From assembly GCF_030936135.1 (NCBI RefSeq), contig NC_082598.1, forward strand, positions 31,676,687 to 31,740,686: a stretch of 64,000 bases of DNA. Direction: 5' to 3'. The notes below the pieces were generated by a model. That model had not been told where the DNA came from. It saw nothing but the letters and a program-made list of their open reading frames with translations, and did no database searches. Every line of letters starts with the position of its first letter. The first letter of the stretch is position 1. The translations under genes and the position numbers were made by a program. Of the stretch, positions 1 through 10,685 are shown piece after piece. Source of the stretch: Gavia stellata (Eukaryota; Chordata; Aves; Gaviiformes; Gaviidae).

Positions 1-1106
1 CCTCAAAAATACAAAGAACATATAATTTTATCTATTCAGTACATGTGTACTTAGAGAAGCCCAGCTCCCCAGACTGTCAGGGATGTGATTATTTAGCAAA
101 CTTTTTGCAAATGGAAAGTTAAGCATAGTATATAGGTGTTTGTACTACAGAAGCCTAGCATGTCCTACAAAACTGGCATGTGCGTGTTTGGCTGTGCATG
201 TGTTCCCACAAGGATATACCTTGATGGCACCACTGAAAAAATGATTAGTTTATGTCAGTGCATAACATTATTACTTTGAATACCAGATGGAAGCAGAACC
301 CAAACTTCATTCTGCAGCTCTGCATCCACATGGATCACAGTGAATCTAGTCTGTTTTACATTGCCATAGACATATCAGGTAGAAAAGAAGTTTTATTATA
401 TCATGGTGATGAATCTAAACAACTATGGCTCGTAGGAGCCTGCAGATTCTTAAGAACCACTCCGTGTCGGTAGTCTCGATTTGTCTGAATTACACTTCAA
501 CACAAGCATCTCGAGTAACGCGGAGAATGACGGCCGGCTGGCTGGGTGCCTGGGACGGGGCGGCGGGCGCAGCAGCCGATGAGCGGGGGGCATCCCCGCC
601 GCCCGGTTGCGCGGCCACGCCGCGGGCTCCGCACACGCAGGCCCACGAGCAGCGCGGGACGTGCGCACGCCCGGGCCGGCAGCGCGGCTCCCCACGGCGG
701 CCGGCAGCCGGAGCGGATGCGGCTTAAGTGAGATGCAGCCGCGGTCCCAAGCACGTCCGAGAGCTGCTCCTTCGGCGGGGCCGGCCCGGGAGGGCGGGAG
801 GCGGCGGGGCGTTCCTTGCGCTTCGCCACCGGGATGCTGCCGGAGCTCCCCGCCGGCGCGGAGCGGGAGGGAGCGACGGGACGCTCCGGAGCGGGCAGGC
901 CCCCGGCCGCGCCGCGCCGCTCCCCTCCCCTCCCAGCCCGCTCCCTCCGCCGCCGGCGAGCCGGGGCCCTCCCGGCTGCACGTGCCGGCGCGGGGCCCCG
1001 ACCACCCCGGGGCAGCCGCCGCGGCCCGGCCCGCCACAGAGACGCCGGTTTCGGACGGTGGCCCCGTCCAGCCCGATCCCGACCCCCGTGCCCCCCGCCC
1101 CCTTAC
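1..1106 (-). other. PPAT: PPAT intron 1 (part)
   Basis: Sequence downstream of the PPAT exon 1 donor on the minus strand. Positions about 490-1106 are very CpG-rich and belong to the promoter-associated island; positions 1-490 are AT-rich with no recognisable exon. Long open frames in the GC-rich part are a by-product of few stop codons and match no protein I know. Confidence 0.8.
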
Positions 1107-1234
1107 CTGTGCTGCAGCCCCACCAGCCCCAGCGTGATCACATGGGGCACGTCCAGCTCCGTGGGCCACACGCCGGAGGCGATGCAGCCGAACACGCCGC
1201 ACTCCTCCCGGATGCCCAACTCCTCCAGCTCCAT
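1107..1234 (-). CDS. PPAT: PPAT coding exon 1 (amidophosphoribosyltransferase), 5' end of gene only
   Basis: This is the first coding exon of glutamine PRPP amidotransferase, which makes 5-phosphoribosylamine from PRPP and glutamine, the committed cytosolic step of purine synthesis. Reading on the minus strand gives 42 residues plus two bases of an Arg codon, starting [20 protein letters not shown] and ending GLVGLQH, nearly identical to the human N-terminus. The exon stops at a consensus donor, CACAG|GTAAGG. In this family an 11-residue propeptide is removed so that Cys12 becomes the N-terminal nucleophile of the glutaminase domain; here residues 1-11 are followed by Cys at position 12, as expected. 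The ATG was chosen over an in-frame upstream extension because it matches the family start exactly. The remaining exons lie left of the window. The gene diverges from PAICS. Identity is very secure; only this exon can be judged. Confidence 0.97.
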
Positions 1235-1612
1235 GGCGCGAGCGGCACGTGGCGGCGGGCGGCGCGGCCCCGGCGGGCGGCCCCGGCCCCGCTCCCGGTC
1301 GCGGTCCCGCTCCCGCTCCCGCTGTGGCGGCTCCCGCGCGCTCTTGCCGGCGCCGCGCGCAGCCAACAGCGCCGCGCCGCGCGGGGCCGCCGGTAGCCTG
1401 CCGGCGCGGCCTCCCTCATTTACATACGGGGGGGCGCCCCCGGCCCCCACACCGCCGCCTCGCCCGTCCCCTCCCCGCCCCCTCCCCCGCTTCCAGCCAG
1501 GCCCGCGACCCCGGACCCGCTGCCCCCGCGGGGCGCAACAGGCCGGGGGGGGTGTTTGTCCGTGGGGTGGGGGGCGCGGGGAGTCGGGGGCCGGGCGCGG
1601 CGCGGCGCCGGC

Positions 1613-1617
1613 ATTGG
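1613..1617 (-). promoter_or_regulatory. Inverted CCAAT box (ATTGG)
   Basis: ATTGG in GCATTGGCCGGGAAGTGG, a plausible NF-Y site immediately followed by an ETS-type core. It lies roughly in the middle of the divergent promoter, where a site could serve both genes. Confidence 0.5.
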
Positions 1618-1752
1618 CCGGGAAGTGGGCCGGGGCCGTGTTTGCACGGGGGTGGCGGTGGTTGGGCGGGGGGAGGCAGCCGGCCGGGGCTCGCCCGGGG
1701 GTCTTGGCGGGGCGGAGAGGGATGCGGGCCGTCCCCGCGGCGTTGGGCGGCG

Positions 1753-1757
1753 ATTGG
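1753..1757 (-). promoter_or_regulatory. Inverted CCAAT box (ATTGG)
   Basis: ATTGG in GGCGATTGGCGGGCGG, about 140 bp upstream of the PAICS start codon and next to GC-rich sequence. It is a likely NF-Y site for PAICS-directed transcription. Confidence 0.5.
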
Positions 1758-1897
1758 CGGGCGGCGCCGCTGCCCGCTGACCCGCCTGCCCGCCCCTTCC
1801 GCCGGCCCCTTCTTACCCCGGCGGCGGGAGCCGGCGGCGTGTGCTGAGCCTCTCTTCTGTGCCCTAGGTGTCTGCTCCCGCTCCTGCCGCCATAGCC

Positions 1898-1916
1898 ATG
1901 GCCCCCGCAGCATCAG
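1898..1916 (+). CDS. PAICS: PAICS coding exon 1
   Basis: Only 19 nt, encoding MAPAAS plus one base, followed by donor GGTAAGTG. The N-terminus is variable in the family, and this reading gives one residue more than human before the conserved GKK. An alternative start within the open frame running into exon 2 is possible but would lack this conserved arrangement. Confidence 0.85.
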
Positions 1917-4900
1917 GTAAGTGCCTGCCCTCCACCCCACCCCCGGCAGGGCAAGCCGTGAGGGGGCGGCCCGCGCGCCGCGGCCGTTGAGCGCTGAGGG
2001 GATCCGGTAACGGTCAGGCAGGGGGGTTGGGGTGCGCCGCTCCCGAGGGGCCGGTTCCCGCTCAGCCGGACTTGGGGTGTAGGTGCTTGGGAGCGAACTT
2101 TTCCCCGCAAAGTTTTTTGGTTTTTTGGGGTTTTTTTTGTTGGTTGGTTGGTTTTTTTTGTGGGTGGCCGCGCGCCAGCCTGAGGGGGGGCCCAGCTGCG
2201 CCCCGTCCCGCAGGAGAGGCGACGAGGGGCAGGTGAACACGTTAGAGCCGAAGCTTTAACCCCCTCCCGCTCCGGGCGGCGGCCGCTGCCGACCCGCGCC
2301 GTTTGGCTTTCTGCGCTTCGGTTTGTCCCGAAACTAAAAAAAAAAAATAAAAAATAAATCGGTAAAAGCGGCGCGGCTTCTGCCGGCGCCGCCTCAGACG
2401 GCACCTCCCGACCGGCAGCGGCGAGTGAAAAACTGTACTGGTGCGGAGGTGAGCGTGGCCGGAGGTGTGCACGGCTGCTTTGAGCGAGAAGCTGCCCGCC
2501 TTTAACCGGCGCATCCCTCGTGGTGCCGGAGTTGCGTGGGCAGGCGTTTTGAGCGATTGCTTTCGCCCTCGCTGCTCGGAGGGAAACCTGGCCAAATTGC
2601 CCTGTAGATGGGGGCTTAGCGTGCTCTTCGTGGTCACTGACGGCAACGTGGGATCCTGCTGGGTCTCACCTTGCACGCAACAGCGCATGAAGTATGCGAA
2701 CTTGGTGGGCTTACGTGCAGAAGTAGAAAACTTCTTTCAATCTAAAACTGATAATTTTCTTTCTCAAGACCTGAAACTTGGTAAAAAAGTTAATGAAGGT
2801 AAAACGAAGGAAGTGTACGAGCTGCCAGATATCCCGGGATGTGTTCTCATGCAGTCAAAAGACCAAATAACAGCGGGAAATGCAGCCAGGAAGGACCGAA
2901 TGGAAGGGAAGGCTGCCATTTCCAATACAACAACTAGCTGTGTGTTTCAGTTGCTTCAAGAAGCTGGTAAGTATTTCAAAGGTAGAATACATGCCTGATG
3001 CAGGTATTGTTACAAAACAGGATTGTTTCTATGTATTGGTTTATCCTGCCTTGAGGCTCTGATGGTTGGGTTTTTTTGAGTGTCTCTGCTGTTAGTTTTT
3101 AGTTACAGATTTCCCTCTGGTATTACAAAGCTGGGTGGGTAATTTGTTCATTTGGAAGATGAGACTATCTGAAGTGATCTTCTAATCTCAGATAACACTG
3201 CAATAGTTTGTCCTGCTTGTTTGGACACACCCCTAATCTTCCCCTCTACTTTTGTCAGTTCTTCCCTACCCCCACGCCCCCTTGCCTGTAATACCGGACT
3301 GGATGCATCTTGCCTTTCTTACTACATCTGCCTGCATAGAAGTCACTGCTAGCTAGTGGTGCTAACAGGCTACGTCTAAGCTGTGTGAAATTTGTCTCTT
3401 AACATTCACACACAAAATTAGAGTATTCTTTTATGTGTGGGTTTTCTTCCCTTCTCAGTTGTGTGTGCTATAGCAATGTAAAATTCCTGTATGCTTTGTA
3501 CTTAAACACTTGCATGCATTTGTGATACAGTCTTCATATCGGTCTGTATTAATGTATTGGGAACTTAATGTTTACTTTAGAAGACTAAAAATTTGAGTTG
3601 CTCAAGTAAGTTTTGCACCACACTTCCAAAAATGGAGCCACTATGTTTGAGAGAGCATTTCGAAGGGTCTTTGAGGAGTTTGCAAGTTCCAAAGAGGAAT
3701 TGGAGCTAGTGGGTTTCTAACCTGAGTCTGCTAACATGCAGGCACCAGTAAACTTGGTTGCACTGTTCATAGCTGCGCGCTCAGTGTACTTTGAAGCATT
3801 CGCACAAAGACTTCTTCAAGTCCCAGCTGAGTACCAGTTTCTCTACATTTTACTAAAAATTCTATTATCTGTTATAATAGATCTTGGTCAAACAGTAAAG
3901 TCCTAGCATGTTTCATATGTGGGGAAGAGAAAGATGTTTTCTGTAGAATTGTATCTACCTGTTTTTCTGTGCAAGTAGTTCTTAAAATATGGGCCCAGAT
4001 GATAAAGATATTTTGTAAATGGATCAGTGGGAAAAGAAGAAAGTGTGATCAAGTCATTCAGTATAATCCTCAGTCACTGGCTTTCTTGGGAAGCCTGTTG
4101 TGCGTACAGTACAAAGAAGCTTCCAAGTTCTTTCTGATTATATTTGCAGTTGACTTAAAACTACTATTTTTCATTTAGGAACAATTAATGAGATGTTTTG
4201 CCTGATTCTTAAATGGGCAGTAGTTAAGATAACAATCAAAATACTTAATATCCTACAGATAAAAATTTTAAATGTGAAGAAGCCATGCTGTAGACATCTA
4301 AGATCTTTAAATGGCTTGTACTCAGTAACTTCAGGTGCTATGGAAAAATACACAGAATAAACCGCAGCTGCATTTTAAAGCAACAAAAGAAGTTTCGGGG
4401 TTCTCCAGTTTGGTTGTTTGACTGGCATAAATTGCAGATAACATGAATGTCTTATTGTACAAGTAGTTTGTTTGCTTTGCGCAACTCTTCTTAACCTACT
4501 CTTCCAAAGGTGATGATTTACAAAGTTCTGTTAAAGTTTCTCTCCCTTTTATAATGGAGTTAATGTCAGCCCTTCAAAAGCATGCATTTGCAGTGATGAA
4601 ATATGTAGTAGTAAACCATGTGGGGGCCCTAATGCCTGGTTTTAGAAGTGACTTAATACACAGTTGATTATTTAAATCATTCTGCCCTTGAGGGCAGTGC
4701 AATAAAATCTGAAGAGTCAATGTTAATACTATATTTTAAGGCTTTAGTTCTTCCTTTATGGCTTTAGAAGTGGAATGGAATAGAGGTACTTCTTGGTTTG
4801 ACTGGATGCAGCTCCTTTGTTCTCTGTTTCTGGCAGATGCCAACTGGGCTTGGCAGTTGTCTTGCCCTGGGGGGAGAAAGGTGGGACTTTTCTTCAGGAG

Positions 4901-7900
4901 TGAAATTGAAAAAGAGCCATTCTGAATTTACAGTGGCTATCTGCACCTGTTGGCTGTCCCTGTTTAATATGGGGTCATCTTAGAATTATGTAAGAAGGTT
5001 GATTTGCTGCAGCAGGTCTGTGTGTATGCATGCGATTCTGTGTATTAATGTCTTTTGCCCAATAAATCACTGCGGTCTGGTGTTCTAAATAAATGTGAGT
5101 TCATAACGGAAGGGAGGAATAAGCCATTCTCTTCCCTGCCCTATCCTCCTTTAATAAACAAAGTAGTAAAGACTACCATGCTTTTATATTTTGCTGCCTT
5201 TCCCTAACTCCTTTGAAAGCCTCCAATTACTGTTCCATGTATGATGGATCTTCCACCAGAGAGCATGGTTGGGTATTTGGTTGCTGCTAAGTTTTTGTTT
5301 AAAAACAAACCATTGAGGGAAAGATTTATTTTTTTTTAAAACCTCTGTGAACAAAGTTATTTGCAAGAATAGGATTTCTGATCAGAGCATAAGGTTGTGA
5401 GCTACAAGTGAGTGCTGTGTGATAAAATTGTCAAAACTAATGACTTGTGGAAGATGACAGCATTGATTGCCTTTTGCAAGGCCAGAGCGGGCTTAAAATA
5501 CCCTGAAGAGATTCAATGTGTCCCTTAAGTTCAGAGAAGAACAAGATTCAGTTGTACTTAAAACTAAAGATGTTTGACTCTTGTTTCAACTGTGGAGCAT
5601 GCCTATTAATGGAACTAAGCTAATCTTTATATTTAGGAATCAAAACTGCTTTTGTCAGGAAACAGAGTGACACAGCATTCATAGCAGCTCACTGTGAAAT
5701 GATCCCAATTGAATGGGTGTGCAGAAGAATTGCTACTGGCTCCTTCCTCAAAAGAAACCCTGGTGTCAAAGAAGGATATAAGTTTTACCCACCCAAAATT
5801 GAGATGTTTTACAAGGTGAGTTTCCTTTCCTGTGATGCTAATCAAACTTAAACAGAGCTAGAACTCTGTATTATCTCCTTTAAAATGCTGACAAATAAAG
5901 CAAGTAGCACTAGTGGCTGACCAATCCTCTTATTATTGGTAGTTTTGCCATCCTAATGTTTTCTTGCATTCTTGTCCAATGGCTGTTTTGTCTAAAGTGC
6001 ATATAATGTAATACTGGCTCAAAGGGCCATCAAAGAATAACAAGCCAAACTGTACATAAAATAGAAAAATGTTTTATAAGGTATAAGGACTTTTTAGGCG
6101 TAAGCCTAATGCATCAGTTGAAACAGATGTGTTGATATATTTGAAGAAATTAAAAAAAAAACAGCACTTGTATGGTGAGGGTAAGTAGCTAGCTAGTCAC
6201 TTAGGGGTCTGAAATTCTTTGGGAATGTGAGCTAAAAGAGGTGTCTTGTGAACTATGACCTAAAGTGTTGTTTGTAGTATACCCTCTCACTCTTGGGGCA
6301 CTATACAAACTTGAAGTGCGTTTAAAGATGTTCAGGTGTTACAGCAAGTTTTTTCAGTTCTGCTGTCACTTTTTTTAGTGCTAATCATAAAATACTAGTT
6401 TGAAGCCTGTATTTGTTTTCTGAAAAACAAAACCTAGTATTATCTTCTAATGGTTATTTTCCTTTTATAGCAAGCTTAAATTACGTGATGTGTATGTTTT
6501 GGTTTTCTTAACAGGATGATGCTAATAATGATCCACAGTGGTCTGAGGAGCAGCTAATTGAAGCAAAATTCTGTTTTGCTGGACTTACTATTGGCCAGAC
6601 TGAAGTGGATATTATGGCTCGTTCTACTCAAGCTATTTTTGAGATCCTGGAAAAATCATGGCAGCCCCAAAACTGCACTCTGGTAGACCTGAAGGTATAA
6701 GAATCTGATTTCTCATGATCCTGGTTCTGACAGGAAATACATCACTGTATAGTTCCTAAAATAGCTTTCTTGCTGTCTCTTTTTAGATTGAATTTGGTGT
6801 TAATATTCTGACAAAAGAAATTGTTCTTGCTGATGTTATTGATAATGATTCATGGAGACTGTGGCCATCAGGAGACAGAAGCCAGCAGAAGGACAAACAG
6901 GTAGTGTTTTAATCTTTACCTTCTAAGTCAGTTGGGAAGGAGAATGAAAAAAGTAAACCCTACAGTTAAATACCCGCTTTCAGAGTGGCTTTTTCTAGAT
7001 AGTCTTATCTTGTTACAGAGTAGCTCATAGGGTACCTAATGTCCAATCCCGTTCTCAATAAATAGTTGATTATCTGGTTTATGGTAGGAAAAAATCCTCT
7101 GCCTTACATCTTCAATATGAATGCCCAACAGTACTGTTGACTGGAGCTGTTGTAATGAAGCGTGGAGCTTCCGCAGATGATAAGATCATCTGCCCACCAA
7201 GTCAAAAAATAAAATAGTTGGACAACAAACCGGTAGGAAGAATAGAAGCTTTGGTTCCCAGGTCTGCCTCCAAGTTTCTCTGTTTATTCAGAGTGGTATC
7301 CTCTACTAATAGAGATCTGGTGATACATAAGAGGGATCTGCAGGGAGGATACTTCTATTCATCATTTATTTTGGTTAAGCTTGAATTCAATATTCAGTTG
7401 TCTCTAAGTGTTACTAACAGACTGTGTGCACCTATGAGGGCTGCAAACATAAGTTTGAAATAAAAGTTGTCCTATATTTAAACTTGTAGCAATTACACTT
7501 GTCAAAGATCTCCTGAATTACCAGAGAAGTAGTTATGAAAGAACCAGTTTGGGAATGCAGCTGCCATGGAGCTTCTGTGACAGTCACTGAGACTAGTAAC
7601 AGAGACCCTGGGACAGAAAGTGGCTATAAGCCACAAGGGAAGATTTCAGAGTGGGGGGGGGGAGGAGGGGTATTACTTTTTTAAATCAGGAAGCAGAACT
7701 GTTCTATTGTTTACTTTAACTGAATTATGTAGTAGCATGCTTGAGTGAATTGCTCTGCTAGTGCTTTTGCCCATCTCCCTAAAATAAGGTGCATGATAAC
7801 ATCACGCGGAAGCTAGGTTGGCTAGTGCAGTGCTATTGCAGGCAATCATGTAATTTACAAATCTATTTTAAAAAAAGTTGTATGACCTTCCTTAAATTTA

Positions 7901-10214
7901 CCCTTTGGAAAGCTTCCAAAACCTTGATGTCTTCATGGTCAAAAGCCTTTCATGTTGTAAATGGCCATGAATTGTAATGTAGAAGGTTTTTTACACCTAC
8001 TGAGATGGTTCTTCATTAAATAGCTCTTCCTTGCTTCCATATCCACTCTCTCCTATATATGCAGCAGTCTCTGTTCTCCTTCCTGTGGAATTGCTAGAAA
8101 CTGCATAAATACTTCAGTTGGGATATTCTTATCAATTATGATAGCAAAATGAGTGCTTTGTGTACCCAAAACATATCAACTTACAGTATTTTTTTTTTCT
8201 CTTTTCAGTCCTACCGGGACCTGAAAGAAGTGACTCCTGAAGCACTGCAAATGGTTAAGAGAAACTTTGAATGGGTTGCAGAAAGAGTGGAGGTATCTGT
8301 TTTTATGAACAATGTATCTAGACTTCGATAACTGCATGTCTTCAATCCTATTGACTGCTTTTCTTTCCTTCACCCCCCCTTCATTCTTTTTCCTAGTTGC
8401 TTCTGAAAACAAAGAGCCAAGGTAGAGTTGTGGTGTTGATGGGATCTCCTTCTGACCTCAGTCACTGTGAAAAAATAAAAAAGGCATGTGCAAGCTTTGG
8501 AATTCCTTGTGAGTTAAGAGTGACCTCTGCTCACAAAGGGCCAGATGAAACCCTGAGGATCAAAGCAGAATATGAAGGTAAATGCCAAAGAACTACTGAT
8601 TTGGATTGAAACTGTATCATGTTCAAGAATGACTAGGCAACTTAAGGATTTGAGTGGGCTCTTTCCATATTTTGTTAAATAGAACACCAAGCTGTTACGT
8701 AGCTGTTCTAAACCGACTGTCGTTAGGTAATTTCCAAGTGATAGACTGCACTGAGCAATTAGAGTAATGTATTGTCCTACTGCCTAGCCACAGCTTCTAT
8801 AACTCAAAGTCTAACCTCTGCTTTTATCCCAGTACCAGAACTACTTTGCCCAAGCCTTGATCATATTAATACACTTATTGTAGCATCTTGCTGGTAATGC
8901 TGGCCCTTCTGAAACAAGGAGTGATAAGTTTCTCTAGCAGAGTCTGAGTATTCTTATGTGTCATTTAGAAGGCAGATATTGCTCCCATCATGTTTTCCTG
9001 CCTGTTTCATGAAAATATTCTTGCTCATTGTTTTGGATGCCATGAGAAAAAGATACTTGATTTAAATTCTTATCTTACCAAGAAAACTTGACAGCTCTTC
9101 AAAAGTGTTTGTGTATTTCTGAATGTCTTCCTCCTCGCCAGGCGATGGAATCCCAACAGTGTTTGTTGCAGTAGCTGGCAGAAGCAACGGTTTGGGGCCA
9201 GTAATGTCTGGTAACACTGCTTACCCAGTTGTCAACTGTCCTCCACTCTCGGCTGACTGGGGTACTCAGGATGTGTGGTCCTCTCTCAGACTACCCAGCG
9301 GTAAGATGATCTTCCAACTTAAGCCCTTGTACTGACCTAGCTCTATTTTTGCTGTTGTTCTAGTGTACATAATGTAGACAAACACACATATGGCAAAACG
9401 CTGGAAAAGTAGCTGGATCAGTACTGAACAAAGTCTTGCATACAGTCTTTGACTTTTTGATGGCAAAAAGCCCAATAAACAGAGCAAAGTTTATATAGAA
9501 ATAATCTTTAGAAAGATATAAACCTTGGCTTATCCTTGCTAAACATTCCAGTTTGAAATTGGCATTAGTATTAATGGGAATTTAAATAAGTTAATTTTGT
9601 TCACAGTTAACGAGCTGCATTTTACTTATGATCAAAGATCAAAAAATAACTTTCTCCACAATCAGTGTAAGTAAGAGCTTAACTCTATTACTTCAGTGCA
9701 TTGCTAGCTGTATGATTTTTTTTTTTTAACTTTTGTTATTGACTTGAATGGATGCTTGGCAACTAGGAGGCCCAGAAGTCTGTTACCTCTGTATAAGGAG
9801 AGTCACTTGGTATGCTGCCTTTTGGTTTACAATGCCGTGAAGCACTCATGTTAGAAGTAGTGGAACACATGACACTTCAGTAGCTTTAAAACTAGATCGT
9901 GTGGTTCCTGGAGGCTGAAACAAACATCGTCTTAAATTGTTCTTCAGTCGCAGTGTTTTGGTTGACTATAAAATATGCTTTGGTAAGTGGCAGCGTTTTG
10001 GTTGACTATAAAATATCCTTTGGTAAGTGGCACTTTCTTCTCTGCAGGTCTTGGCTGTCCTACTACTCTGTCACCTGAAGGAGCGGCCCAGTTTGCTGCC
10101 CAGATATTTGGGTTAAACAACCATTTGGTGTGGGCCAAACTGCGATCAAACATGTTAAACACCTGGATCTCCTTGAAGCAGGCTGACAAAAAACTTCGAG
10201 AGTGCACCTTGTAA
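1898..10214 (+). CDS. PAICS: PAICS, bifunctional SAICAR synthetase / AIR carboxylase, complete gene in nine coding exons
   Basis: PAICS carboxylates AIR to CAIR and then ligates aspartate to make SAICAR, two steps of cytosolic de novo purine synthesis. Nine exons joined at GT-AG introns with consistent phase give 1281 nt, or 426 aa; human PAICS is about 425 aa. The ATG sits in a strong Kozak context, GCCATGG. The SAICAR synthetase domain spans about residues 1-260 and shows [19 protein letters not shown] and [20 protein letters not shown]. The AIR carboxylase domain spans about 267-426 and shows MGSPSDL (273-279), SAHKGPDE (302-309) and [12 protein letters not shown]. No frameshift or premature stop is present. 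The gene diverges from PPAT, the pathway's first enzyme, and converges with LONRF1. Introns range from 92 bp (intron 4) to 2670 bp (intron 2). Identity is essentially certain; the least certain boundary is the very short first exon. Confidence 0.97.
2111..2166. repeat. T/G-rich low-complexity tract
   Basis: Runs of T separated by G pairs, including a (TTGG) stretch, in PAICS intron 1 at the edge of the CpG island. Simple sequence; no coding or regulatory meaning can be read from it. Confidence 0.7.
2769..2966 (+). CDS. PAICS: PAICS coding exon 2
   Basis: Residues 7-72, starting after the acceptor TTTCTCAAG and ending GAAGCTG|GTAAGT. It holds the ATP-binding entry of SAICAR synthetase, including [14 protein letters not shown] and [20 protein letters not shown]. 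Confidence 0.95.
5637..5815 (+). CDS. PAICS: PAICS coding exon 3
   Basis: Residues 73-132, from acceptor ATTTAG to donor AAG|GTGAGT. It encodes [15 protein letters not shown] and the conserved [20 protein letters not shown] core of SAICAR synthetase. Confidence 0.96.
6515..6694 (+). CDS. PAICS: PAICS coding exon 4
   Basis: Residues 133-192, phase 0 at both ends, starting [13 protein letters not shown] and ending NCTLVDLK before donor GTATAA. Confidence 0.96.
6787..6900 (+). CDS. PAICS: PAICS coding exon 5
   Basis: Residues 193-230, phase 0. It contains [20 protein letters not shown] followed by [11 protein letters not shown], a conserved substrate-site region, then donor CAG|GTAGTG. Confidence 0.96.
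8209..8292 (+). CDS. PAICS: PAICS coding exon 6
   Basis: Residues 231-258 ([20 protein letters not shown]...), phase 0. It closes the SAICAR synthetase domain; donor GAG|GTATCT. Intron 6, which follows, is only 104 bp. Confidence 0.95.
8397..8577 (+). CDS. PAICS: PAICS coding exon 7
   Basis: Residues 259-318 plus one base. It opens the AIR carboxylase domain with [17 protein letters not shown] and carries [13 protein letters not shown]. Donor is GAAG|GTAAAT. Confidence 0.96.
9142..9300 (+). CDS. PAICS: PAICS coding exon 8
   Basis: Residues 319-371, starting [20 protein letters not shown] and ending RLPSG across the next junction. Acceptor CTCGCCAG, donor GCG|GTAAGA. Confidence 0.96.
9951..10030 (+). 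repeat. 40-bp tandem duplication in PAICS intron 8
   Basis: Two adjacent copies, 9951-9990 and 9991-10030, differ at two positions. Each contains GTTGACTATAAAATAT and ends TTTGGTAAGTGG, so each carries the donor-like GTAAGT (9983-9988 and 10023-10028). The second copy ends 17 bp before the first base of exon 9, so the duplication overlaps the usual branch-point window. Confidence 0.95.
10048..10214 (+). CDS. PAICS: PAICS coding exon 9 (terminal)
   Basis: Residues 372-426, from acceptor TCTCTGCAG to TAA, ending [10 protein letters not shown] as in human and chicken. A 40-bp tandem duplication lies in the intron just before this exon. Confidence 0.96.
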
Positions 10215-10679
10215 GTCATACTAACAAGTAACTTTTATTAGTTACACAAAGATAATGGCGTGCATATTCATTCCTATTAGGATTTACGCTTGGATGAGCT
10301 CAAAAGTCCTGCATCCTTTCTTACAGAAGAAAGCATTGTTAGAGCAGCAGATTAAGTCTGTGTCCTCATCCTTACTTTGTGCATTTTTTTAGTATAATAA
10401 CTTAGTAAAAGATGGGGAAGTAGTATTTTAGGTATCTCTTTCTGTTGCTCCAAAATGGTGCTGTTCTGCTTTTTAGTGTATACTGTTAACTACACACTAT
10501 GTCAAGAGAATGATTTGGTGCAATCTAAATAGAATTCAACTAGTCTTCTGTATTTCTGTAACAGTAATATTCTTCCATAGAAATAATGTGTGTCTTGAAC
10601 CTTATTAACTCAACTGGACTGCTAACTAAAGCCAGTGCTGATGCTGTACTGCTTGCAATGATGGTATGCTTTCTTTAGC

Positions 10680-10685
10680 AATAAA
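10680..10685 (+). terminator. PAICS: Candidate PAICS polyadenylation signal AATAAA
   Basis: The first AATAAA after the stop codon, about 470 bp downstream. A second one at 10745-10750 and others beyond 11.1 kb could be used instead; sequence alone does not decide. Confidence 0.4.

Larger units (their letters stand above)
1235..1897. promoter_or_regulatory. Shared divergent promoter of PPAT and PAICS
   Basis: The two start codons face away from each other across 663 bp, leaving room only for two 5' UTRs and one shared promoter. I see no clear TATA box. There are GC-box-like runs and two ATTGG (inverted CCAAT) motifs at 1613-1617 and 1753-1757; the first is followed by an ETS-like GGGAAGTG. 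The chicken and human GPAT-AIRC loci are known to be transcribed divergently from a short GC-rich promoter, with NRF-1 and Sp1 reported to matter. I do not see an unambiguous full NRF-1 palindrome here. Transcription start sites cannot be fixed from sequence. Confidence 0.85.
490..2330. promoter_or_regulatory. CpG island over the PPAT-PAICS divergent promoter
   Basis: A continuous GC-rich, CpG-dense block that ends abruptly in AT-rich DNA on both sides. It covers the end of PPAT intron 1, both first coding exons, the shared upstream region and the beginning of PAICS intron 1. This is typical of a constitutively active vertebrate promoter. Boundaries are estimates by eye. Confidence 0.85.

Noticed and set aside
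450-1847. Many long open frames on both strands in the PPAT-PAICS promoter region
   Set aside because: The sequence is extremely GC-rich, so stops are rare. The translations are Arg/Pro/Ala/Gly-rich and match nothing except the PPAT N-terminus at 1107-1234.
2465-2768. Open frame running into PAICS exon 2 from upstream
   Set aside because: It contains an in-frame open stretch, but the conserved N-terminus requires splicing from exon 1 to 2769, and the upstream residues match no PAICS.
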